Assembly (NCBI GenBank): GCA_017545225.1 | Contig: JAFWPR010000031.1 | Span: 1 to 37,900, forward strand | DNA length: 37,900 nucleotides | Source: Clostridia bacterium | GTDB taxonomy: Bacteria; Bacillota; Clostridia; Oscillospirales; CAG-272 | Direction: 5' to 3' | Part shown: piece after piece, positions 30,935-37,900 of the stretch | Numbering within the stretch: the stretch's first letter is position 1 | Layout: each line of letters begins with the position of its first letter | The notes under the pieces: generated by a model | What the model saw: only the letters and a program-made list of their open reading frames with translations | Told to the model about the DNA's origin: nothing | The model's database searches: none | Translations under genes and position numbers: made by a program

Positions 30935-30963
30935 AAAACGCGTCCCGAAAGGGGCGCGTTTCA
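30935..30963. terminator. Bidirectional terminator after the sigma/sensor operon
   Basis: A 10-bp stem AACGCGTCCC (30937-30946) / GGGGCGCGTT (30951-30960) with a GAAA loop and one G-T pair. On the minus strand it is followed by TTTTGTTTT and ends the glycosylase gene; the plus-strand T-tract is short. Confidence 0.8.
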
Positions 30964-31446
30964 GATTATGATCTTTCTCCATTCGGTCAGCAGCCTTTCC
31001 GTGCTCCACGCCGCGTTTGCCGGACTCGTCGACGGAAGCGGGACGGCGGGCCTGCCGGTCGAAGGCAGGGCGTATCTGACGTAATACTTATAAGCCGCCG
31101 CTCCGTTCGTGAATATCGCCTTTATTTCCGCGGCGCATAAAATGACCGAAAGATCGTTCGGGGAGGCGTTTTTTATACTCGCGTCGGAAGATCCCCTGAT
31201 CTCGCACGAATGAAGAACGTCCCAGAGCGCGACGCCGTTCCGAATGAGAAGGTCTTTCTTTTCTTCGACCGTGCGCGGCGTCTCTTCCTCAAAAAGAGCG
31301 GAGACGACTTTCCAAAAACGGTTCTGCGGGTGACCGTAAAAGAATCCCACTTCGCGCGACTTCACGGAAGGAAAACTCCCGAGGATCAGAATGCGCGAGT
31401 TTTTATCGAATACGGGCGGGATAGGGTGAATGATCGCGCCGTTCAC
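30961..31446 (-). CDS. Mug-like DNA glycosylase (deoxyinosine/hypoxanthine type)
   Basis: The 161-residue protein belongs to the uracil-DNA glycosylase superfamily: the active-site region ILILGSFPSVKSREVGFFYGHPQNRFWKV (positions about 19-45) and the C-terminal motif LPSTSPANA (DNA-intercalation loop). The short form with PSVKSRE and YGHPQNRFW is that of clostridial deoxyinosine-DNA glycosylases; the exact base removed is inferred. I prefer the GTG at 31446, preceded by CGGAGGAAAG; the in-frame TTG at 31476 lies in the tail of a terminator. It follows the CNNM gene, with that terminator between. Confidence 0.85.
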   Translation of the reverse strand: MNGAIIHPIPPVFDKNSRILILGSFPSVKSREVGFFYGHPQNRFWKVVSALFEEETPRTVEEKKDLLIRNGVALWDVLHSCEIRGSSDASIKNASPNDLSVILCAAEIKAIFTNGAAAYKYYVRYALPSTGRPAVPLPSTSPANAAWSTERLLTEWRKIII

Positions 31447-31474
31447 GTACTTTCCTCCGTTTGCCTGAGTTTTC

Positions 31475-31509
31475 AAAAACCGGGCGGCCGATCCCGGCCG
31501 TCCGGTTTT
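31475..31509. terminator. Strong bidirectional hairpin terminator after the CNNM gene
   Basis: A 12-bp stem (31479-31490 with 31495-31506, one G-T pair, ATCC loop) has A5 on one side and T4 on the other. The glycosylase gene lies downstream on the minus strand, with no room for its own promoter before its ribosome site. Confidence 0.85.
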
Positions 31510-31511
31510 AT

Positions 31512-32789
31512 CTATTCTTCCTCTTTTTCTTCTGCCTCTTCGTCCTCTTCCTGCTCGACTATCACGTTTATCGCGACGACGCGCTGGTTGTCCGTCTCGG
31601 TAACGGTGACGTGAAGGTTTTCATAATCGAACGTATCGCCCACGTCGGGGATCTTTCCGATCTGATCGAGCACCCATCCGCCGACGGAGCCCTGATCCTC
31701 TTCCGCGTCGAGATCGAAAAATTCAAACATCTCGTCAAGGTCGGCGTTGCAGCTTACCCTGTACGAACCGTCGTCAAGCAGCGTGAATTCCTCGACGACT
31801 TCGTCGTGTTCGTCCCAGATCTCGCCGACGAGCTCCTCGAGGATATCTTCCATCGTCACAATGCCGAGCGTACCGCCGAATTCGTCGGTGACGACGGCGA
31901 TGTGCGCCTTTTGCTGTTGAAGCATCTTGAGGATATCGCTGATCTTCATCGTCGGAGTGACGAAGACGGGCGGCTTCATGATCTCTCCCAATGATTTGGC
32001 CGTTATCTTCGGACCGTCGTAAAAGTCCTTCTGATGGACGACGCCGACGATATTGTCTATCGAATCCCTGTAAACGGGCAGCCGCGAGAAACCGGTGTCA
32101 GTGAACACGCGGGCGATATCTTCTTTTTTCGCATCCTCCGACACGCCCTCGACGTCGACGCGTGGGGTGAGGATGTCGACCGCCTCCTGCTCGTTGAACT
32201 CGATCGCGGAGCGGAGAAGTTCGCTCTCCTCGGCGTCGATCATACCGCCCTCTTCGACCTCGTCGACGAGGACGAGGAGTTCGTCGGGCGTCATCTTTCT
32301 GTCATCCTTTACCTTGAACACCTTCAGAAGAAGCTTCTGCCAAAGGGAGAAGATGAAGGTAATCGGAGTCAGGATAACGATGAAAAAACGGATGAGCGGG
32401 GTCGAGAACATCGCGAATCTCTCGGGCGATTCCTTGGCGAGCGTCTTTGGCGAGATCTCGCCGAAGATCAGGACGAGGGCGGTGACGACGACGGTCGCTA
32501 CGGTCGTGCCGGTCACTTCACTGCTCAAAATCTTGATGAAGAACACAGTCGCTATCGCCGTGAGAGCGATGTTGACGGCGTTGTTCCCGACGAGGATCGT
32601 CGACAGGAGCCTGTCGTATTTCTCGGACAGCGCAAGCGTGCTGCCCGCGCGTTTGTTGCCTTTTTCGGCAAGCGCTTTGAGCCTCGCCTTGTTGAGCGAG
32701 GAAAACGCGGTCTCGGTCGCTGAAAAATATGAGGACATAAGAATGAGCAGCGCCATTACGATAATGGTAATAACGTCGTTTGTGTCCAT
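31512..32789 (-). CDS. CNNM/CorC-family divalent-metal transporter (DUF21 plus CBS)
   Basis: The 425-residue protein has the full hemolysin C/CorC layout: a DUF21 membrane domain (about 1-190, SSYFSATETAFSSLNKARLK at 19), two CBS motifs (about 205-330; TPRVDVEGV, TGFSRLPVYRDSIDNIVGVV, EFGGTLGIVTMEDILEELVG), and a C-terminal CorC_HlyC domain. It ends in a very acidic tail. CNNM/CorC proteins export or modulate Mg(II) and other divalent cations. The ribosome-site match AAAAGGAG is unusually far (about 16 bases) from the ATG at 32789. It follows the 43-residue ORF on the same strand. Confidence 0.93.
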   Translation of the reverse strand: MDTNDVITIIVMALLILMSSYFSATETAFSSLNKARLKALAEKGNKRAGSTLALSEKYDRLLSTILVGNNAVNIALTAIATVFFIKILSSEVTGTTVATVVVTALVLIFGEISPKTLAKESPERFAMFSTPLIRFFIVILTPITFIFSLWQKLLLKVFKVKDDRKMTPDELLVLVDEVEEGGMIDAEESELLRSAIEFNEQEAVDILTPRVDVEGVSEDAKKEDIARVFTDTGFSRLPVYRDSIDNIVGVVHQKDFYDGPKITAKSLGEIMKPPVFVTPTMKISDILKMLQQQKAHIAVVTDEFGGTLGIVTMEDILEELVGEIWDEHDEVVEEFTLLDDGSYRVSCNADLDEMFEFFDLDAEEDQGSVGGWVLDQIGKIPDVGDTFDYENLHVTVTETDNQRVVAINVIVEQEEDEEAEEKEEE

Positions 32790-32853
32790 AAGTGTGTATG
32801 ATTCACTCCTTTTCGTTCAATGAGTCTGCCGTGATAATCCTGCCGCCGCCCGC

Positions 32854-32985
32854 TCAGAGGCGAAGACGGATCGGCCCGCCTGAGGCGAAAACGTATCTCA
32901 CGGGCGTTTCTTCTATCTCTGCGAAAAGGTTTTCATATCTGACCGTGCGCTTTACGGGAAGGCACAATCGGGGAGGTTCGTCCAT
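32854..32985 (-). CDS. 43-residue ORF between the transketolase and CNNM genes, unknown
   Basis: An ORF of 43 codons on the minus strand, with CAGGAG 7 bases before its ATG (32983-32985) and TGA at 32854-32856. It starts MDEPPRLCLPVKRTVRYENL and is basic with alternating hydrophobic residues, no membrane helix and no known motif. It lies 15 bases after the tktC stop, 64 bases before the CNNM gene, co-directional with both. I recognise no family. Its good ribosome site, spacing and the otherwise unexplained 211-base gap support it as a real small protein; chance occurrence cannot be excluded. Confidence 0.5.
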   Translation of the reverse strand: MDEPPRLCLPVKRTVRYENLFAEIEETPVRYVFASGGPIRLRL

Positions 32986-33000
32986 CTGTTTTCTCCTGTT

Positions 33001-33939
33001 TTATTTGAGGGCTATCGCCCGTTTCGCGCGGTCGGCGATCGCAGCCGCGTCGAGGCCGAAATACGATACGAGTTCTTTTGCGGGTCCGGAGCGGCCGAAG
33101 ACGTCTTCGACGCCTACTCTGAGGACGGGAACGGGACAGGTCTCGGCGAGAGTCTCGCAGACCGCCGCGCCGAGTCCGCCTATAACTGTGTGCTCCTCGC
33201 ACGTGACGACCGCTCCGCACTTTTTCGCCATTGCGGTGACGGTCTCGCTGTCGAGCGGTTTGATCGTCGAGATATTCACGACGGACGCCGAGACGCCTTC
33301 CGCGGCGAGCAGTTCCCGCGCCGCGAGCGCCTGCTCGACCTCGATTCCGGTCGCCATGATCGCGACGTCGCCGCCGTCCGCGAGGACGGACGCCTTACCG
33401 ATCTCGAATTTGTAATCGTCGCCGTAAACGTACGGTACCGCCATTCTGCCGAAGCGGAGGTAGACGGGTCCCTTGTACTCGATAGCCGCCTTGACGGCGA
33501 GGCGCGCCTCGACTCCGTCGGCGGGATTAAGAACGACCATTCCGGGGATCGTCCTCATGAGGGCGATATCCTCGCAGCACTGGTGAGTCGCGCCGTCTTC
33601 GCCGACGGTGATACCCGCGTGTGTCGCGCCGATCTTGACGTTGCAGTGGGGGTAGCCCACGGAGTTCCTTACCTGCTCGAAGGAGCGCCCCGCCGCGAAC
33701 ATTGCGAACGAGGACGCGAACGGGATCTTACCCGTCAGGGAAAGACCGACCGCCACTCCTATCATATTGTTTTCCGCGATCCCGCAATCGAAAAATCTGT
33801 CGGGATACGCCTTTTTGAAGATGCCGGTCTTCGTCGCCGCGGCAAGGTCCGCGTCGAGCACCACGAGATCGGGATAAACCGCGCCGAATTCCTCCAGCGC
33901 CTTTCCGTACGCCTCACGGGTCGCTATCTTGTCAGCCAT
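33001..33939 (-). CDS. Transketolase, C-terminal subunit
   Basis: The 312-residue protein carries the pyrimidine-binding and C-terminal domains of a split transketolase: VLDADLAAATKTGIF (about 25), FFDCGIAENNMIGVAVGL with the catalytic Glu, TVGEDGATHQCCEDIALMR, and the C-terminal swivel domain with VNISTIKPLDSETV. Paired with the N-terminal subunit at 34826-35647, it would exchange two-carbon ketol units in the pentose phosphate pathway. AAAGGAT precedes the ATG. Unlike the usual tktN-tktC pairs, the two halves are separated by a 282-residue gene. Confidence 0.94.
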   Translation of the reverse strand: MADKIATREAYGKALEEFGAVYPDLVVLDADLAAATKTGIFKKAYPDRFFDCGIAENNMIGVAVGLSLTGKIPFASSFAMFAAGRSFEQVRNSVGYPHCNVKIGATHAGITVGEDGATHQCCEDIALMRTIPGMVVLNPADGVEARLAVKAAIEYKGPVYLRFGRMAVPYVYGDDYKFEIGKASVLADGGDVAIMATGIEVEQALAARELLAAEGVSASVVNISTIKPLDSETVTAMAKKCGAVVTCEEHTVIGGLGAAVCETLAETCPVPVLRVGVEDVFGRSGPAKELVSYFGLDAAAIADRAKRAIALK

Positions 33940-33970
33940 TTTTATGTGATCCTTTCGTTATTCTCAAAAA

Positions 33971-34819
33971 TCAATGACCTAATACTCTCTGTTTGTACGG
34001 CGAACTTCTCGCCTCGAGATCGGGGAAACGGCGCTCTATCGCAGCCGCGGCGATCTCGATATCCTCCGCCGCTTCAAGCGGCGTCGAGGTGCCCACCGTG
34101 ACCATATCGCACTCCCTTATCGCGCTGAAACTGAACGTCAGCCCAACGTACGGGGTCGTCCTGCCCGCGGCGAGCGGCTTGATCGTCATCACGGGCTTTT
34201 TCGCGTCGTGAATGATCCGCGCCACGTTCTCGACCTCGACCTGCATCAGAAATCCCATACAGTTGAAGATCTGGATGTACGTCTCAACGTCGTATCCGCA
34301 ACTGTCGGCGTAGACGACCGTCTCAGGCATATGAGTCGACAGACCGGGGATCATCCCCGCGTCGCGGATCATCGAGAGATAATCGGGAAGGCGCGGGATC
34401 GACTCGGAACCCTTGTCAAGAAGTTTTTCGACGCAGGTGTGATGGAGCAGGCAGAAATCGCTGCCGATCTCTGCGCTGTGCTTTATAAGCGCCTCCGCGT
34501 CGCGTCTCCCCTCGGGGGTGTCCTCGACGTTGACTCCGGGGGTGTCGATTCTGATGATCTTCTTTCCCGACTTCTGCTCGGCGTAGTCGATCGCCCTCTC
34601 CATGATCGGCATAGTGCTGATCGGAGCCATCAGAGCATCGACTCCCGCGTCAAGAAAGACGGAGATCGTTGGCCAGAAGTCCTCCGGCTCGGGGAAGCGC
34701 TCGCGGATCGCGTCGTCTGCCGCCGCTCCGCGGTGGCTCCACCCGAGGAACCAATTCGTACCTATCAGAAGACGGGGCAGGCTGATCCCGCCGACCGTCG
34801 TTCTCGGAAACGGTTTCAT
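33971..34819 (-). CDS. TIM-barrel-like protein embedded in the transketolase operon, unknown
   Basis: I cannot assign this 282-residue protein. It has an alternating beta/alpha pattern: LLIGTNWFLGWSHRG at 17-31, DALMAPISTMPIMERAIDYA at about 61, DFCLLHHTCV at 121-130 and QVEVENVARIIHDAKKPV in the third quarter. The last strand and loop, MTIKPLAAGR at 211-220 and VTVGTSTPLEAAEDI at 240-254, resemble the C-terminal barrel of Fe-S-type aldo/keto reductases. It lacks their Cys-rich cofactor motif, so redox function is not indicated. It begins 6 bases after the tktN stop, so it is part of the same operon, and it may act on a sugar or sugar phosphate. Confidence 0.8.
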   Translation of the reverse strand: MKPFPRTTVGGISLPRLLIGTNWFLGWSHRGAAADDAIRERFPEPEDFWPTISVFLDAGVDALMAPISTMPIMERAIDYAEQKSGKKIIRIDTPGVNVEDTPEGRRDAEALIKHSAEIGSDFCLLHHTCVEKLLDKGSESIPRLPDYLSMIRDAGMIPGLSTHMPETVVYADSCGYDVETYIQIFNCMGFLMQVEVENVARIIHDAKKPVMTIKPLAAGRTTPYVGLTFSFSAIRECDMVTVGTSTPLEAAEDIEIAAAAIERRFPDLEARSSPYKQRVLGH

Positions 34820-34825
34820 GCTCCG

Positions 34826-35647
34826 TCAGCGTTCGCCGAGGTCGCGCATCGCGATCTCGTACTGTTCCGCGTTGGGCGCGGAACCGTGCCACGCGACGTT
34901 GTTCTCCATGTACGAGACGCCCTTGCCCTTGACGCTGTGCTGGATGATAACGCCGGGGCGGTCGGAAGAGACGACTTCCGAGAACGCCTTTTCAAGGGAA
35001 TTGAAATCGTGAGCGTCCGCGTGGACGACGTTCCAACCGAACGCGCGGAATTTATCCTCGTGAGGAGCGGGATCCATGACCTCGGAGATCGGCCCGTCGA
35101 TCTGAAGTCCGTTCAGGTCGACGATCCACGTGAGGTTGGAGAGGTGATAGTGAGAAGCGAACATCGCCGCCTCCCAAACCTGTCCCTCTTCGGTCTCTCC
35201 GTCGCCTAAGATCGCGTAAATTCTGTTCTTTTTGCCGTCTTTCAGACAGCTGAGCGCCATGCCGCACGAGACGGACGCGCCCTGTCCGAGCGAACCCGAC
35301 GACATGTCGACGCCGGGGGTGTGCTTCATATCGGGGTGGCACTGAAGATAACTCGTCGTCTTGCGGAACGTCTTGAGATCCTCGACGGGGAAATATCCTC
35401 TGTGAGCGAGAGCCGAATAAAGGCCGGGGGCGCAGTGACCTTTCGACAGAACGAGTCTGTCGCGGTCCGGATCGTCGGGACGCTCCGGGTCGATATTCAT
35501 CTTTTCAAAATACAGGTAGGTCAAGAGGTCCGCGATAGAGAGCGATCCGCCCGGATGGCCCGATGAAGCGGAATACACGGCGTCGATTATCCCGACCCGT
35601 ATTTTTCTGCTTATTTCACTGAGTTCGGCAAGTCTTTTTTCGTCCAT
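34826..35647 (-). CDS. Transketolase, N-terminal (thiamine-diphosphate) subunit
   Basis: The 273-residue protein is the ThDP-binding half of a split transketolase: SSGHPGGSLSIADLLTYLYF at about 28, DRLVLSKGHCAPGLYSAL, SLGQGASVSCGMAL, and the ThDP motif GDGETEEGQVWEAAM continuing to WIVDLNGLQIDG. It needs the C-terminal subunit (33001-33939) for activity. AAAGGA precedes the ATG. It is the first gene of the operon below a TTGACA-N17-TAAAAT promoter, with a short perfect hairpin in the leader. Confidence 0.95.
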   Translation of the reverse strand: MDEKRLAELSEISRKIRVGIIDAVYSASSGHPGGSLSIADLLTYLYFEKMNIDPERPDDPDRDRLVLSKGHCAPGLYSALAHRGYFPVEDLKTFRKTTSYLQCHPDMKHTPGVDMSSGSLGQGASVSCGMALSCLKDGKKNRIYAILGDGETEEGQVWEAAMFASHYHLSNLTWIVDLNGLQIDGPISEVMDPAPHEDKFRAFGWNVVHADAHDFNSLEKAFSEVVSSDRPGVIIQHSVKGKGVSYMENNVAWHGSAPNAEQYEIAMRDLGER

Positions 35648-35660
35648 AGTCCCATCCTTT

Positions 35661-35677
35661 CTCCGCCTCGGGCGGAG
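35661..35677 (-). promoter_or_regulatory. Leader hairpin of the transketolase operon
   Basis: CTCCGCC pairs perfectly with GGCGGAG over a 3-base loop, between the promoter and the ribosome site. It may protect the 5' end of the transcript; it has no T-tract. Confidence 0.6.
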
Positions 35678-35694
35678 AGTATCATATCTCGTAT

Positions 35695-35723
35695 ATTTTA
35701 ATATATAAAGTATTCTTTGTCAA
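35695..35723 (-). promoter_or_regulatory. Promoter of the transketolase operon
   Basis: TTGACA (35718-35723) and TAAAAT (35695-35700) are separated by 17 bases on the minus strand. The -35 is 10 bases after the RNase R stop, and no terminator separates them, so RNase R transcripts probably continue into this operon. Confidence 0.85.
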
Positions 35724-35733
35724 TACGGAATCC

Positions 35734-37854
35734 TCAGCGGACGAGGGCGAAAGTGAGTTTGCCCGTCGTGACGTCCGCGCCGGTCAGCCGTACCCTCACC
35801 GTGTCGCCGAGGCGGTATCTTTGCTCTCCCGCGACGATCTGGGCGCCGTTTTTCGCCGCTTCGGCGCCTTCGGGAAACTCCGTCATCGGGACGAGTCCCT
35901 CCGCGGTATTGGAAAGTCTGACGAACAGTCCGAAAGGCGTCGCCGAACTGACGGCGGCGTCGAACTCCTCGCCCGTCTTCCCTCTCATATATTCCGCGAT
36001 GAAGAGCGCCTCTATCTGTCTCTCGGCGGCGACCGCGCGCATCTCGCGGTCGGTGCTGACAGCCGCCGCGTCGGTCGACTCTTTCGTCCGCTTCGCCCCC
36101 GCGCCGTCCGACGACGCGCCTGTATCGAGCGCCCCGCCCGCCGCATACGCGGCCGCGGAGAGCTCTCTGTGGATGAAGAGATCGGGATATCTTCTTATAG
36201 GCGAGGTGAAGTGGCAGTAGAGGTCCGCGCCGATGCCGAAATGACGGCCCGGGACGGGGGAATACTTCGCCTTCATCATCGAGCGCAGAACGATCCCCGA
36301 AACGGTGTCGAACACGCCCTGCCCCATCGCCTCCGCGTCTTTGAGGATCTCGGATATCGGTCCGTACGATGCGCGGGCAGGTACTTTGTCGACCCCGTGC
36401 GGGTCGACGCCGATGACGGCGAGCGCCCCCGCGAGATCGGACAGCTTTTCGGCCGACGGCTCCTCGTGGACGCGGTAAACGAACGGCAGTCCGCGATCGG
36501 TCCCGATCGACGCCGCCGCTATGTTCGCCTCGAGCATGAACTGCTCGATGATCCGCTCCGTTTTCCCGCGCTCGATACGCACGACGTCGACCGGAGAACC
36601 GTCCTCTCCGAGCATGATCGCCGCCTCGTCTTCAGCAAGTTCGACAGCACCGCTCGCCGTCCTTTTCTTCTTCAGAAGACAGGCGAGTTCCCACATAAGA
36701 GAAAGCGTATCGGCAACGGCCGAGTATTTTTCGTAAAACGGGGACTTCTTTCCCGATTCGAGCACGTCGTTTGCCTCGGAGTAAACGCCGCGGAGCGACG
36801 ATCTTATGACCGACGGGAACAAAGACGCCTTCACCCTCTCGCCTTTTTCGTTGAGCGTGACGGCGACGGAAAGCGTATATCTCTCCTCGCCGCCGGAAAG
36901 CGAACAGCAGCCGTTCGACAGAACGGCAGGAAGCATCGGCACGACCTTGTCGGTGAAATATACCGACGTGCCTCTGTCCCTCGCGTCGCGGTCGAGCGCG
37001 CCGCCTTCTTTCACGTAATGCGACACGTCCGCTATATGGACGCCGAGCTCAAACCCGCCGTCGGTCCGTTTCAGCGAAACGGCGTCGTCGAGGTCTTTCG
37101 CACCCGCGCCGTCGAGCGTGAAGATCAGTTCATCCCTCAGGTCGACTCTTCCGTCCGGCACGACGGCCTCGCGGGCTGCTTCTTCGGCTTCGGCCTCCGC
37201 CTCGCGCGAAAAAACGGTCGGGATCCCCGAGGAGTCGAGGACCGCGTCGTAATTTGCGTGCATCTCTTCCGCCGCGCCGTAATTCTTCGTCACGACGCAC
37301 GGGAGCGGCGCTTCCCTTTTAAGAGTCAGCGGGTCGTATTCGTCCGCTCGGCGCGATGATCTCTCGAAATATCCTTTTCCGACGGGAACGGCGAGAACCA
37401 GATCGCCCGCCTCGAACGGTATGCCGCCCTCAGCGCGGAAGGTGACCCTGAGCTTCGCATTTTTCGGTTTGACGTAAAAGCGCGCGCCGACCGGGACGAC
37501 GGTCCCGACGACCGACCCGTTCGCACGTTCGTCGAACGAGACGACCTCTCCCTCGGTCCTCGTCCCCTCGGAACGGCGGATCGCTACCGATACGGTATCT
37601 CCCGTCATCGCGCCCGCGGTCGCATCCGGCGGAATAAAAACGTCCGCACGGGACCCGTCCTCGACGCGGCAGAAACCGTATCCGTCTCCGCTGTAGTCGA
37701 AAACGCCGTGAACGATCGGGGCGTCCTCTCTTCTTTTTGTCTGCGCCTTCGGCTTTCTGCGATCGGACGCAAGACTTCTGACGGAACTCCGGGCGATCCT
37801 TTTTTTCGCGCCTCTGTTTCCGTATTTTTCTTTTTTCCCTCTTTTTCTTTTCAT
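35734..37854 (-). CDS. rnr: Ribonuclease R
   Basis: The 706-residue 3'-5' exoribonuclease has a highly basic N-terminus, cold-shock domains (about 47-165; VHGVFDYSGDGYGFCRV), the catalytic RNB domain with the four metal-binding Asp residues in LDGAGAKDLDDAV (248, 254, 256, 257), HIADVSHYV, HFTSPIRRYPDLFIHR, and a C-terminal S1 domain (about 630-706). It degrades structured RNA and works with RNase Y and NrnA. An Ala/Gly/Ser/Thr-rich insertion of about 35 residues lies between the RNB and S1 domains. AAAGGA precedes the ATG at 37854. Confidence 0.97.
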   Translation of the reverse strand: MKRKRGKKEKYGNRGAKKRIARSSVRSLASDRRKPKAQTKRREDAPIVHGVFDYSGDGYGFCRVEDGSRADVFIPPDATAGAMTGDTVSVAIRRSEGTRTEGEVVSFDERANGSVVGTVVPVGARFYVKPKNAKLRVTFRAEGGIPFEAGDLVLAVPVGKGYFERSSRRADEYDPLTLKREAPLPCVVTKNYGAAEEMHANYDAVLDSSGIPTVFSREAEAEAEEAAREAVVPDGRVDLRDELIFTLDGAGAKDLDDAVSLKRTDGGFELGVHIADVSHYVKEGGALDRDARDRGTSVYFTDKVVPMLPAVLSNGCCSLSGGEERYTLSVAVTLNEKGERVKASLFPSVIRSSLRGVYSEANDVLESGKKSPFYEKYSAVADTLSLMWELACLLKKKRTASGAVELAEDEAAIMLGEDGSPVDVVRIERGKTERIIEQFMLEANIAAASIGTDRGLPFVYRVHEEPSAEKLSDLAGALAVIGVDPHGVDKVPARASYGPISEILKDAEAMGQGVFDTVSGIVLRSMMKAKYSPVPGRHFGIGADLYCHFTSPIRRYPDLFIHRELSAAAYAAGGALDTGASSDGAGAKRTKESTDAAAVSTDREMRAVAAERQIEALFIAEYMRGKTGEEFDAAVSSATPFGLFVRLSNTAEGLVPMTEFPEGAEAAKNGAQIVAGEQRYRLGDTVRVRLTGADVTTGKLTFALVR

Positions 37855-37900
37855 TTTTTCCTTTCGATAATGCGTGACAGCTATAGATAAAGGGCAACCG

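Noticed and set aside
35821-37359. 512-codon plus-strand ORF opposite the RNase R gene
   Set aside because: Long antisense frames arise in GC-rich coding DNA; the translation is Arg/His-rich without domain, while the minus strand encodes all four RNase R catalytic Asp residues.

Overview
The window is a gene-dense 37.9 kb stretch of a GC-rich Firmicute, most likely an uncultured, gut-type member of the Clostridia. The evidence is a long-form HPF, SepF, YlmH, YggT and DivIVA-type division genes, RNase Y, GdpP with YybS, YitT and MntP, Gram-positive LexA boxes, and strong Shine-Dalgarno sites. I infer the class only; genus is not resolvable. I saw no rRNA, tRNA, insertion sequence or CRISPR array. 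The left end cuts an aldo/keto reductase; the right end stops just upstream of RNase R.

Layout. (1) 1-5.6 kb: aldo/keto reductase tail, YitT membrane protein (-), hpf (+), an SOS-type gene (-) under two LexA boxes, then a plus-strand operon of PHP phosphatase, methionine gamma-lyase-like protein and mntP. (2) 5.6-12.4 kb (-): yybS, gdpP, rplI, dnaB, dxs, linking c-di-AMP turnover, ribosomal protein bL9, the replicative helicase and isoprenoid synthesis. (3) 12.4-14.3 kb: back-to-back consensus promoters, then rny (+). (4) 14.3-15.5 kb: a TraB-family lipoprotein (-). (5) 15.5-28.3 kb (-): a run of 13 genes, rbfA, nrnA, truB, yhaO-like, yhaN-like, hlyD-like, yggS, sepF, yggT, ylmH, divIVA-like, lspA, rluD, apparently one transcription unit with several start/stop overlaps. 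(6) 28.3-30.9 kb (+): a small coiled-coil protein, then an ECF sigma factor translationally coupled to a membrane protein with a large extracellular repeat domain, a likely sigma/anti-sigma sensor pair. (7) 31-35.6 kb (-): split transketolase with an unknown TIM-barrel-like protein between its halves, an unlisted 43-residue ORF, a CNNM/CorC transporter and a Mug-like DNA glycosylase. (8) 35.7-37.9 kb (-): RNase R.

Functionally the window is mostly housekeeping: RNA maturation and decay (RbfA, TruB, RluD, RNase Y, RNase R, NrnA), cell division and envelope (SepF, DivIVA-like, LspA, YggT), and metabolism. The least explained items are the SOS-controlled 150-residue protein at 2279-2731, the ECF/sensor pair at 28932-30931, the protein embedded in the transketolase operon, and the very long acidic tail of the DivIVA-like protein. 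Four promoters match TTGACA-N17-TATAAT exactly, and their positions were used to choose several start codons.
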